Shown here: positions 1-6,076 of the stretch, piece by piece
How positions within the stretch are numbered: the stretch's first letter is position 1
Layout of the letters: every line of letters starts with the position of its first letter
The notes under the pieces: model-generated
What the model saw: the letters and a program-made list of their open reading frames with translations, nothing else
The model's database searches: none
What the model was told of the DNA's origin: nothing
Program-made: the position numbers and the translations under genes
Source: Methanoculleus sp. UBA374
Lineage (GTDB): Archaea > Halobacteriota > Methanomicrobia > Methanomicrobiales > Methanoculleaceae
Assembly: GCA_002508705.1 (NCBI GenBank)
Contig: DAYL01000025.1
Span: 1-10,905 of the forward strand
DNA: 10,905 bases
Reading direction: 5' to 3'

Positions 1-86
1 TACGAGAATACAGGGATATAATTCGAGCGGGAAGCGGGATTCTTTTGATAGGATTCGGGGTCTGGATGATCTTCGGGGATAAATGA
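1..86 (+). CDS. C-terminal end of a membrane protein (5' end outside window)
   Basis: The frame that starts at base 3 is open from the window edge and stops at TGA 84-86, giving about 27 residues. They form one hydrophobic segment (ILLIGFGVWMIF) after a short charged stretch (REYRDIIRAG), and end in the polar tail GDK. This is the look of the last transmembrane helix and short cytoplasmic tail of a multi-pass membrane protein; a LysE-type exporter or similar small transporter would fit, but the piece is too short to name a family. The other two plus frames either stop early or lack such a pattern. Confidence 0.55.
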   Translation, partial: REYRDIIRAGSGILLIGFGVWMIFGDK

Positions 87-265
87 AGAATACCGGAGCC
101 GGAGGTAGCCGCCCGGAGCGGATCGGCCGGCCCCGGTTCTGTATCTTGCACAGCCTGCCTCGCCGCAAGAACGGCCTCGCTCCTGTGCCCGCGCTCCCGA
201 GGGCGGGTTCGATCACCTCACTTTTGCGAACAACCGGCGGATGTGTAGAGAGGTTTGACAGAAGA

Positions 266-273
266 GATAAATA
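266..273 (+). promoter_or_regulatory. possible TATA box
   Basis: GATAAATA stands out in a GC-rich neighbourhood. If used, transcription would start near 295-300, giving a leader of about 160 bases before the start codon at 457. A weaker alternative is the AT-rich stretch around 398-410. Confidence 0.25.
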
Positions 274-326
274 GACTGACGTCTACGTCCCTATGCGGAT
301 GCCGGAAATGGCGTTCGCAGAATGGC

Positions 327-404
327 GGAGGTTCACCCTATCTGTCCAAGGCCGGATGAACCCCCTACAGCCCAGAAGGCAGAGGAGTAGTCTGCATTCA
401 ATGT
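327..404 (+). repeat. leader element, copy A (resembles 2761-2833)
   Basis: Ordered blocks are shared with the second leader: GGAGGTTC, GTCCAA, CCGG, GAACCCC, GCCC, a GGCA/GGAG block, then TGC and ATGT. The GGTTC/GAACC arms form a short stem in both copies, and its innermost pair differs by a matched change (A-T here, G-C there). A second small stem, GCC/GGC around CAGAA, follows. The likeness was found by eye and needs gaps, so it could be weaker than it looks. Confidence 0.35.
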
Positions 405-444
405 ACTTAAGGTTGTTGCCTCTTCTGCCTCCGGGGACGTTATA

Positions 445-449
445 GGAGG
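445..449 (+). promoter_or_regulatory. ribosome binding site of the signal-peptide start at 457
   Basis: GGAGG lies 7 bases before ATG 457. No comparable site precedes ATG 601. This supports 457 as the ancestral start of the transglutaminase-like gene. Confidence 0.75.
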
Positions 450-456
450 CAAACAG

Positions 457-585
457 ATGAAAGAAACTATTGGAACGCGGGCACTTTCCATACTCCTCGC
501 TGCATTGCTGGTGAGCGGAACGATGGTGCCGGTTGTGAGTGCGGAGAATGAATCAAGGGGCTGGTTCGATACGTTCGACCAGTGA
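457..585 (+). pseudogene. 5' part of transglutaminase-like gene: signal peptide cut off by an in-frame TGA
   Basis: From ATG 457, with a good GGAGG site, the frame encodes 42 residues. There is a basic start (MKETIGTR), a hydrophobic core (ALSILLAALLVSG) and an Ala/Ser cleavage region (VVSAEN), so this is a classic Sec signal peptide, followed by ESRGWFDTFDQ and TGA 583-585. The frame is the same as that of the downstream catalytic ORF: after the stop it reads VEPRD and then ATG 601, with no further stop until 1761. One base change (TGA from TGG or CGA, for example) would explain the break. UGA as selenocysteine is known only from a few methanogen lineages such as Methanococcales and Methanopyrales, and no such context is visible. 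A base-calling error in the assembly is equally possible. Confidence 0.7.
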
Positions 586-600
586 GTTGAGCCGAGAGAT

Positions 601-1761
601 ATGTCGAAGTATACTCCGGTCATTGAAACCCCGCAGAGGGTTCCGATCACTGAGGAGATCGCACGGCAGCACCCAGGAGTAATCATTCTGGATCCGAAGA
701 GGGTACCAGAATTCCAGGTGGTCGATGCAGACGTGGTTCCAACCTCTCCCGGTAAAGTATCATTGACGCTGCAAACCGAGAGCAGCGACCTCGGTACCAG
801 GGATTTAATGCCGGACGTGAGAATGACCCAGGGAACTATCTCCTGGTACTGGACGCAGGACACGTTTGTCTACCACGAGATCACGATCCATAACTATGCT
901 TCTTCTGCAGCGAGCGGGATGGTCATCCTCTGGTCGCTTAAGGATGGATATGGGTGTGGTGTGCCCTTTTCGGATCTTGCAGCGGGGGCGGACCTCACTG
1001 TGACAGTTCCATTCGAGGTTCTCCCACAGCATAGTTCCATCGGAATAAAACCGATGGCAGTCGAGATCAGAGTTGATCCGACCGGCCTTACGTCGTGGAT
1101 GGCAAGAATGCCGATCGATGCCATAGAGAAGTATAACAACGATGCGGCGCATCTCTTCGATCCTGACGGCGGAGAAAACCTCGAGACAAGTGATCTATAT
1201 CATTTCCCATTCAGTGAGGGATATAGGGTGTTACTCGAAGCAGCGCAGGCAGCTGATGGTACGACAGAGCCGTATCAGTCTGCCTACGAAATAATGCAAC
1301 GGGTTCATGATATGATGGAATATAATAACGAAACAATGTACGTTGAGTATATATTTTCTGATCTGTATACCCTAGACCATCCGTCTCCCATAAACGGAAA
1401 ATATCAAGGGGTCTGCGATGAGTATGGGACCCTGTATACCGCCTTCACCCGCGCACTGGGCATCCCGACGCGATTCCTATCGTTCACCATGGAACTGCCT
1501 TCCGGTAATATAACAGGGCATGCTATTGCAGAATCATGGAATGGAAATGCCTGGATCCACTCGGATCCAACATGGGATGTATTTGACAATCCCCAGGTTT
1601 ACAGGGCAGCGGGAAACAACCACATCAACATCACCATCTACGGTGACGCCGATGACTCCTATTACACGCAGGACCCGAACGACCCAACCGGCGATGGCAT
1701 TCTCAGGTACGAAGATTTCAGAACGCAGATTCTCCTCGGAGAGGTTCCGAGGTATAACTAA
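601..1761 (+). CDS. transglutaminase-like (cysteine protease fold) domain protein, lacking its signal peptide in this frame
   Basis: The open frame gives 386 residues from ATG 601. Residues 60-165 look like a beta-sandwich (Ig/CARDB-like) domain. Residues 220-340 form a Transglut_core domain: nucleophile Cys272 in GVCDEYGTLYTAF, then RALGIPTR, His307 in GHAIAESW and Asp322 in HSDPTWD. All three members of the Cys-His-Asp triad are present. Such archaeal proteins are normally secreted peptidases or cross-linking enzymes; the substrate is unknown. ATG 601 has no ribosome binding site and lies in frame with the signal peptide at 457-585, from which one TGA separates it. I therefore think the true gene was 457-1761 (434 codons) and that this piece is a broken remnant, or intact if the TGA is a sequencing error. 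Codon use (many AAT, TAT, ATA) is more AT-rich than the neighbours, which hints at a recent arrival. Confidence 0.75.
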   Translation: MSKYTPVIETPQRVPITEEIARQHPGVIILDPKRVPEFQVVDADVVPTSPGKVSLTLQTESSDLGTRDLMPDVRMTQGTISWYWTQDTFVYHEITIHNYASSAASGMVILWSLKDGYGCGVPFSDLAAGADLTVTVPFEVLPQHSSIGIKPMAVEIRVDPTGLTSWMARMPIDAIEKYNNDAAHLFDPDGGENLETSDLYHFPFSEGYRVLLEAAQAADGTTEPYQSAYEIMQRVHDMMEYNNETMYVEYIFSDLYTLDHPSPINGKYQGVCDEYGTLYTAFTRALGIPTRFLSFTMELPSGNITGHAIAESWNGNAWIHSDPTWDVFDNPQVYRAAGNNHINITIYGDADDSYYTQDPNDPTGDGILRYEDFRTQILLGEVPRYN

Positions 1762-1770
1762 CCCTTTTTT

Positions 1771-2631
1771 ATGTCGAAAAGCGTTGTCCTTCTGATGCTC
1801 GGTCTCATCCTTGCGGTGCTTGTCTGCAGCATACCCGCAGATGCGGTCGTGACGCCTCTCCCTGGGCAGGGAAACCAGACGGGAATTCTGTTTGGGGTTC
1901 ACCCGAACGCGAAGACCAACGAGACGATCACCGCATTCATCGCTGAACATGGGGAGATCTGGTGGCATGAGAGCACGTACAACCACACGCATGAGTACGT
2001 GTACATCGTGCCGGCGAACGCCTGCGAAGAACAGCTCGTCTATTTAAACAAGATTAGAGCCGATGAACACGGCGGCGAACCGTCTATCGAGCGCGTCTGG
2101 ATCATCGGCTGCGACGAGGCGCTGCCCCTGGCCGCGGAGCTCCGGTTTCCGGAAATCTTTGCGAAGTACCCGGCGCTCAGCAACGACGAAGAGCTGCGCT
2201 CTTACGTCGAAAATCAGTCCCCGAACCGCTATGAGGAGATTACGACCAGATCCTCGCGGACGCAGGTCTACTTCATCAACGATACCGGCGTGTTCACGGA
2301 GTACATCGTCGACCTATCGGGAGGAGAGATCGTCTCCACCACCTACGTCTCGGAGGAGAACCTCACGGTCGGGAGAGCCGAAGCGGAGGCGCAGGCCCTC
2401 TCCGGACAGTCCCTGGACGCCCGCGTCGAGAACGTCGTGCTGAAAGTCTACGGCAACGACCAGATCGTCTGGGAGATCACCGTTCGGGCCGGTCAGGAGA
2501 CGAACGTCGCGCAGGTCCCCTCGGACCTGGCGCCCGGGCAGTCGCTCCGGACGACGACGCCGGGGTTTGGAGCGGTCTTTGCGGCTCTTGGCGTCGGGAT
2601 GGGTTTCGCCCTGTACCGGAGGCGGCGATAG
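1771..2631 (+). CDS. PGF-CTERM surface glycoprotein of unknown function
   Basis: The protein has 286 residues. The N-terminus (residues 1-25) is a signal peptide with a long hydrophobic core and probable cleavage after ADA. The C-terminus is an archaeosortase tripartite signal: Pro-Gly-Phe at 264-266, a hydrophobic segment to about 282 and a final Arg4. In known systems ArtA cleaves such tails and the protein becomes lipid-anchored outside the cell. Six N-glycosylation sequons (N35, N50, N71, N148, N170, N197) support surface exposure. Residues 155-240 show alternating strands with a SGGEIV motif, distantly reminiscent of PepSY domains, but I cannot assign a family. The start lies 9 bases after the preceding stop and follows CCCTTTTTT, without a clear ribosome binding site. 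It may be co-transcribed with the transglutaminase-like gene, which would fit a joint job at the cell envelope. Confidence 0.8.
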   Translation: MSKSVVLLMLGLILAVLVCSIPADAVVTPLPGQGNQTGILFGVHPNAKTNETITAFIAEHGEIWWHESTYNHTHEYVYIVPANACEEQLVYLNKIRADEHGGEPSIERVWIIGCDEALPLAAELRFPEIFAKYPALSNDEELRSYVENQSPNRYEEITTRSSRTQVYFINDTGVFTEYIVDLSGGEIVSTTYVSEENLTVGRAEAEAQALSGQSLDARVENVVLKVYGNDQIVWEITVRAGQETNVAQVPSDLAPGQSLRTTTPGFGAVFAALGVGMGFALYRRRR

Positions 2632-2694
2632 GGCCGGAGGGACGGGCAGACCTTCTGCAGGAGAACGCGTCTTCAGTTTTGAACTAAATATAAC

Positions 2695-2720
2695 TATATA
2701 CTAAAATCGATTAGTATATA
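2695..2720 (+). promoter_or_regulatory. perfect 10-bp inverted repeat in an AT-rich promoter region
   Basis: TATATACTAA (2695-2704) and TTAGTATATA (2711-2720) are exact reverse complements around the spacer AATCGA. The dyad overlaps the most AT-rich stretch of the intergenic region, beginning near AAATATAAC at 2686. A regulator binding here would cover or flank the TATA box of the gene that starts at about 2863. This suggests an operator, but no regulator gene lies next to it. Confidence 0.5.
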
Positions 2721-2760
2721 TTGTAGTCTTGCAAAGGGGTACACTGCCTGTAATTACCAC

Positions 2761-2833
2761 GGAGGTTCGTCCAATCCGGGCCGTGCGAACCCCGTCACTG
2801 CCCGGAGGCAGGAGATAGGTTTGCGCTCCATGT
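2761..2833 (+). repeat. leader element, copy B (resembles 327-404)
   Basis: This copy carries the same ordered blocks as copy A. The stem is GGTTCG (2764-2769) with CGAACC (2786-2791), followed by a small stem TGCC/GGCA (near 2799-2810) and a GGAG. It lies about 60-75 bases after an AT-rich promoter-like stretch, as copy A does. Confidence 0.35.
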
Positions 2834-2862
2834 CGGGTGAACCGCCGGAGATTCGAGGCCGT

Positions 2863-3432
2863 ATGATGAAACTACCCCTCTGCAGCATATCGCTTGCGTG
2901 TACTTCAACCATCTTCTTTTTCCTCTGGGTCGCCCTGTTCACCGGGCTTACTGCAGCAACATTCGTATTGAGCGGAATCTCCCTTCTCGGTCTCCTCCTG
3001 TTCATCTCGGCAGCACGGGAGGAGACCGGACCACGGTATTTCGACCTGCTGCTCCCGGGCACCGTCTTCGCCCTCGGTATCGTGAGTCTCCTGCTCTATC
3101 CCGATGGGAACTCGTTCCTTTCGGACCCGGTGAGCGGGATCGAGGTCGTCTGGATCGGCCTGCTTGCCGCGCTGTCTCCGGCGTCCCTGGCCTTCGTTCA
3201 TCTTCTCCCGGAACGCCTGAAGGCGAAGGCGCCCGTCCCTCTTCGGGCGATCGCGGGCGTTACGATCTTTGTCGCCGTCATCTTCGCCTGTATCGTAAAG
3301 GATACCGTTCTTTCGCCGTCACCCACTCTTCATCCCTGGAGCGGGCTCATCACCCTCTACTGGGCAGCCGGGTTGCCGCTGATCGGGTCGAACCTCCTCG
3401 CGGTTGCATTCCGGTGCAGAGGGGACGGTTGA
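2863..3432 (+). CDS. multi-pass membrane protein of unknown function
   Basis: From ATG 2863 the protein has 189 residues. I see five hydrophobic segments: about residues 7-30 (SLACTSTIFFFLWVALF), 30-50 (TFVLSGISLLGLLLF), 60-80 (LLPGTVFALGIVSLLLY), 95-115 (VVWIGLLAALSPASLAFV), 128-148 (AIAGVTIFVAVIFACIV) and a weaker one near 160-180. I recognise no family and no catalytic motif. The start is uncertain. ATG 2863 and ATG 2866 follow GAGG (2855-2858) at 4 and 7 bases, while a TTG at 2821 follows GGAG (2811-2814) at 6 bases and would add 14 polar residues. I prefer 2863/2866 because the membrane segment then begins promptly. The gene is convergent with the flavoprotein operon to its right (82-base gap). 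Confidence 0.7.
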   Translation: MMKLPLCSISLACTSTIFFFLWVALFTGLTAATFVLSGISLLGLLLFISAAREETGPRYFDLLLPGTVFALGIVSLLLYPDGNSFLSDPVSGIEVVWIGLLAALSPASLAFVHLLPERLKAKAPVPLRAIAGVTIFVAVIFACIVKDTVLSPSPTLHPWSGLITLYWAAGLPLIGSNLLAVAFRCRGDG

Positions 3433-3514
3433 TCCGGTTCCCTGCTCTCCACGAATTGTTCGCAAATGTCAGGATGGGGAATGGGCCGACCCTGGCTCAC
3501 CCCGGAAAAAGAGT

Positions 3515-4861
3515 TCACTCTTCCTTCAGCATCGCGTTGATCGCCGCCGCCGCGCGCTTTGCCGTGCCCATCGCCTCGATCACCGTCGCCGCGCCGGTGG
3601 CGATATCCCCGCCGGCGTAAACGTGGGGGATGGACGTTCGGCCGTTCTCGTCGACGACGACGTTGCCTCTCCGGCCGCGCTCGAGTCCCGGGATCAGGGA
3701 GACGAGGAGCGGGTTCGGGCTCGTCCCGATCGCCTGGACCACCATATCCACGTCGAGGGTGAACTCACTCCCCTCGATTAACTCCGGGGACCGGCGGCCG
3801 CTCGCATCGATGCCGCAGAGGGACATCCGCACGCACTCGATCCCGGTGACGCAGCACTGCTCGCCGAAGACCCGGGTCGGGTTCGTGCAGGTGAAAAACT
3901 CGATCCCTTCTTCCTTTGCGTGCTCGATCTCGGCCCTCCGCGCCGGCATCTCCTCCTCGCCTCTCCGGTAGATCAGGGAGACCTTCGCCCCCAGGCGGCG
4001 CGCCACCCGTGCGGAGTCCATCGCCACGTTGCCGCCGCCGATCACCGCGACGCGCCCCCCGTGCATGACCGGCGTGTCGAACTCCGGGAACGCATCGGCG
4101 TGCATCAGGTTCACCCTTGTCAGGAACTCGTTTGCCGAGTAGACGCCGTTTAAGTTCTCCCCGGGGATGCACATAAACGCGGGAAGCCCCGCCCCGGTCG
4201 CGAGGAAGACCGCGTCGTAGCCGAGGAGTTCGTCCACGCTGACGCTCCTCCCCACAAGGTGGTTCTTCTTCAGCCGGACGCCGAGGGCGAGCACCTGGTC
4301 GAGTTCCGCTTTAACGACGTCTTTCGGCAGCCGGAACGCGGGGATGCCGTAGGTCAGGACACCCCCGGCCTCGTGGAGCGACTCGAAGATCGTGACGGCG
4401 TGGCCGGCACGCGCGAGCTCGGCCGCGGCCGTCAGCCCGGCAGGCCCGGAGCCCACGACCGCCACCCGCTTCCCGGTCGACTTCGCCACCTCTGGGAGTT
4501 CTGGCCCGTTCTCCCGCTCCCAGTCGGCCACGAACCGCTCAAGCGCTCCGATCCGGATCGGGGTCTCCTTGTTGCCGAGGATGCAGGTCCCCTCGCACTG
4601 GCTCTCCTGCGGACAGACCCGTCCGCAGATGGCGGGGAGCATGTTCTGCTCCTTGAGCGCCCGCGCGGCGGCGGGGAAGTTGCCGTTCGCGACCTCGCGG
4701 ACGAATGCGGGGATGTCGATGCAGACCGGGCAGCCCCTTACACAGAGCGGTTTCCTGCACTGCAGGCAGCGTTCCGCCTCGGTGATGGCCTCGGTGACGG
4801 AGAGGCCGGTATCCACCTCGCCGAAATCGTGGACCCGGACCTCGGCCGGCCGGTCACTCAT
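3515..4861 (-). CDS. gltA: GltA/NfnB-like FAD- and NADPH-binding subunit with two [4Fe-4S] clusters
   Basis: The protein has 448 residues. The N-terminal Fer4_20-type domain holds cysteines C32, C35, C40, C44, C47 and C79, C83, C89, C93, which can ligate two [4Fe-4S] clusters. An FAD Rossmann motif GSGPAG is at 137-142 and an NADP(H) motif GGGNVA at 275-280. The FAD-closing motif AGGDIATGAAT is near 417-427. These match the GltD/GltA small-subunit family, which includes NfnB and sulfide dehydrogenase alpha. No glutamate synthase large subunit is nearby, and the partner upstream is an NfnA-like subunit. A role in electron transfer among NADH, NADPH and ferredoxin is therefore likelier than glutamate synthesis; this is inference. 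ATG 4861 is chosen over the longer TTG frame (4912) because AAGGAGG sits 8 bases before it. ATGAGTGA overlaps the upstream stop, indicating translational coupling. Confidence 0.85.
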   Translation of the reverse strand: MSDRPAEVRVHDFGEVDTGLSVTEAITEAERCLQCRKPLCVRGCPVCIDIPAFVREVANGNFPAAARALKEQNMLPAICGRVCPQESQCEGTCILGNKETPIRIGALERFVADWERENGPELPEVAKSTGKRVAVVGSGPAGLTAAAELARAGHAVTIFESLHEAGGVLTYGIPAFRLPKDVVKAELDQVLALGVRLKKNHLVGRSVSVDELLGYDAVFLATGAGLPAFMCIPGENLNGVYSANEFLTRVNLMHADAFPEFDTPVMHGGRVAVIGGGNVAMDSARVARRLGAKVSLIYRRGEEEMPARRAEIEHAKEEGIEFFTCTNPTRVFGEQCCVTGIECVRMSLCGIDASGRRSPELIEGSEFTLDVDMVVQAIGTSPNPLLVSLIPGLERGRRGNVVVDENGRTSIPHVYAGGDIATGAATVIEAMGTAKRAAAAINAMLKEE

Positions 4862-5765
4862 GGCGGCCGCCTCCTTCGCCGCACCGGCACTGGTGTTCGG
4901 CAAACCGCTCAAGCGAGACCTTCTCCTGCTCGGTGTAGATCCGCTGCCGCTGCATCAATTCGACAAAGTCGACCTGGTGAGCGTCGAACTCGGGACCGTC
5001 GACGCAGGCGAACTTCGTCTCCCCGCCGACGGTCACCCGGCAGGAGCCGCACATCCCCGTCCCGTCGACCATGATCGGGTTGAGGCTCACGTAAGTCTTC
5101 ACGCCGTAGGGCACCGTCACGCCGGAGGTGACCTTCATCATGATGGCGGGGCCGATGATCCAGACCCGGTCGATCGTTCTCTCTTCGAGCAGTTTCTTCA
5201 GGACGTCGCTTGCAAACCCGTGAACGCCCTTGCTCCCGTCGTCGGTCGTGATGTAGAGTTCGCCGCAGATCTCCCGCATCTCGTCCTCGAGGATGAGGAG
5301 ATCGGCGCTCCGCGCCCCGATGATCCCGATGACGCGATTGCCCGCACTTTTTAGTTCCTTTGCGATGAGAGGCGTGCTCGCGATCCCGACACCGCCGCCG
5401 ATGACGCAACAGGTGCCGTAGTTGGCGATCTCGCTCGGCTTTCCGAGCGGTCCCGCGACGTCCGTGATGCTGTCCCCGGCCCGGAGCGTCGCAAGTTCCT
5501 GGGTTGTCTTGCCGACGGCCATAAAGATCACCCGGACGGCGTCTCCCCTGACGGCCGAGATGGTAAGCGGTATCCGCTCGCCCGCTTCGTGCAGGCGCAG
5601 GATGAGGAACTGCCCCGCCCGCACGTGCCGGGCCACCTGCGGCGCGCGGATCCAGTATTCATATACCCGGTCGGCGAGTATGGTCGCTGATTCCACCTTA
5701 TACAACTGCTTCACTCCTGATGGTGCTGGTCGATCGTAACATCGAGACACATCCGAACATTTCAT
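4854..5765 (-). CDS. NfnA / sulfide dehydrogenase beta-like FAD/NAD-binding [2Fe-2S] subunit
   Basis: The protein has 303 residues from ATG 5765, or 286 from GTG 5714. In the shorter numbering an FAD-binding barrel spans about 1-95 with the flavin motif RIPLTIS (47-53). A nucleotide-binding fold follows with IGGGVG (105-110). A C-terminal [2Fe-2S] region has C222, C225 and C237 in DGTGMCGSC and FACVDGPEFDA. The family is dihydroorotate dehydrogenase PyrK / NfnA. In NfnA an Asp is reported as the fourth cluster ligand, and D217 is a candidate here. It pairs with the overlapping downstream GltA-like gene as a two-subunit enzyme. ATG 5765 has GGAGG 10 bases upstream, which supports it. GTG 5714 gives the usual family start (KQLYKVESA) but has no ribosome binding site, so either may be right. 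Confidence 0.82.
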   Translation of the reverse strand: MKCSDVSRCYDRPAPSGVKQLYKVESATILADRVYEYWIRAPQVARHVRAGQFLILRLHEAGERIPLTISAVRGDAVRVIFMAVGKTTQELATLRAGDSITDVAGPLGKPSEIANYGTCCVIGGGVGIASTPLIAKELKSAGNRVIGIIGARSADLLILEDEMREICGELYITTDDGSKGVHGFASDVLKKLLEERTIDRVWIIGPAIMMKVTSGVTVPYGVKTYVSLNPIMVDGTGMCGSCRVTVGGETKFACVDGPEFDAHQVDFVELMQRQRIYTEQEKVSLERFAEHQCRCGEGGGRHE

Positions 5766-5914
5766 ACTTATTGTGCCTCCAGCCTCTTTACTGCATCTCC
5801 CCCGCGCCTGACCGCCGCCGATCGCTGCCGAACCGGACTCGATATTGAGAGGGCACATAGATATCCGGGACGGAAACACGAACGATTATCATCACGTCCG
5901 TCGCACGGCTATGT

Positions 5915-6070
5915 ATGCGGAGTCCGGTATGCTGGGGGATTGCACTGATCATCATCGGTGCGGTGCTCGCATTGATTGTCCCTATCTTCGGCATCCCGTT
6001 CATCGTGATCGGCCTTGCACTGATCATATGGCGGGGGCGCGAGGAGACCCTCGAAGCCATCAAGGAGTAA
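5915..6070 (+). CDS. 51-residue membrane protein
   Basis: ATG 5915 to TAA 6068-6070 encodes a short basic start (MRSPVCWG), two closely spaced hydrophobic stretches (IALIIIGAVLALIV and GIPFIVIGLALIIW, split by a Pro-rich turn) and a charged tail (RGREETLEAIKE). It therefore probably makes a helical hairpin in the membrane. The next gene's ribosome binding site AAGGAG (6062-6067) lies inside its last codons and its stop is 6 bases before the next start, so the two look like one operon. No Shine-Dalgarno precedes ATG 5915 and an in-frame stop (5858-5860) limits the frame upstream, so a leaderless start is possible. Function unknown. Confidence 0.65.
   Translation: MRSPVCWGIALIIIGAVLALIVPIFGIPFIVIGLALIIWRGREETLEAIKE
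6062..6067 (+). promoter_or_regulatory. ribosome binding site of the YbjQ-family gene
   Basis: AAGGAG lies 9 bases before ATG 6077 and overlaps the end of the 51-residue gene, implying coupled translation. Confidence 0.7.
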
Positions 6071-6076
6071 GCGAAC

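Larger units (their letters stand above)
87..456 (+). other. gene-poor stretch / long leader before the transglutaminase-like gene
   Basis: No convincing gene lies here. An AT-rich GATAAATA (266-273) is the best TATA-like box. Downstream are an inverted repeat GGTTCA/TGAACC (330-335 with 357-362) and an 11-bp imperfect stem (377-387 with 420-430, one G-T pair). A 22-codon frame runs from ATG 322 to TAG 388-390 but has no ribosome binding site. The 63-codon frame at 83-274 is rich in Arg/Pro, overlaps the preceding stop and has no homology I recognise, so I do not call it. The segment 327-404 resembles 2761-2833 (see findings). Confidence 0.5.

Noticed and set aside
180..225. T-loop-like GGGTTCGATCACC, a possible tRNA
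   Set aside because: The flanking bases do not pair as a T-stem, and no acceptor, D or anticodon arms can be drawn.
83..274. 63-codon plus-strand ORF rich in Arg and Pro
   Set aside because: It overlaps the preceding stop and has no ribosome binding site. Its composition is what GC-rich noncoding DNA gives.
322..390. 22-residue ORF within leader element A
   Set aside because: It has no ribosome binding site, and the matching segment in leader B does not keep an equivalent start or product. The likeness fits a nucleic-acid element better.
583..585. UGA read as selenocysteine
   Set aside because: No selenoprotein family matches here, no SECIS-like context was seen, and the presumed lineage is not known to use selenocysteine. 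Mutation or sequencing error is simpler.
4259..5354. Long plus-strand ORFs opposite the flavoprotein operon
   Set aside because: They are frames antisense to genes with clear cofactor motifs, open only because stops are rare in high-GC DNA.
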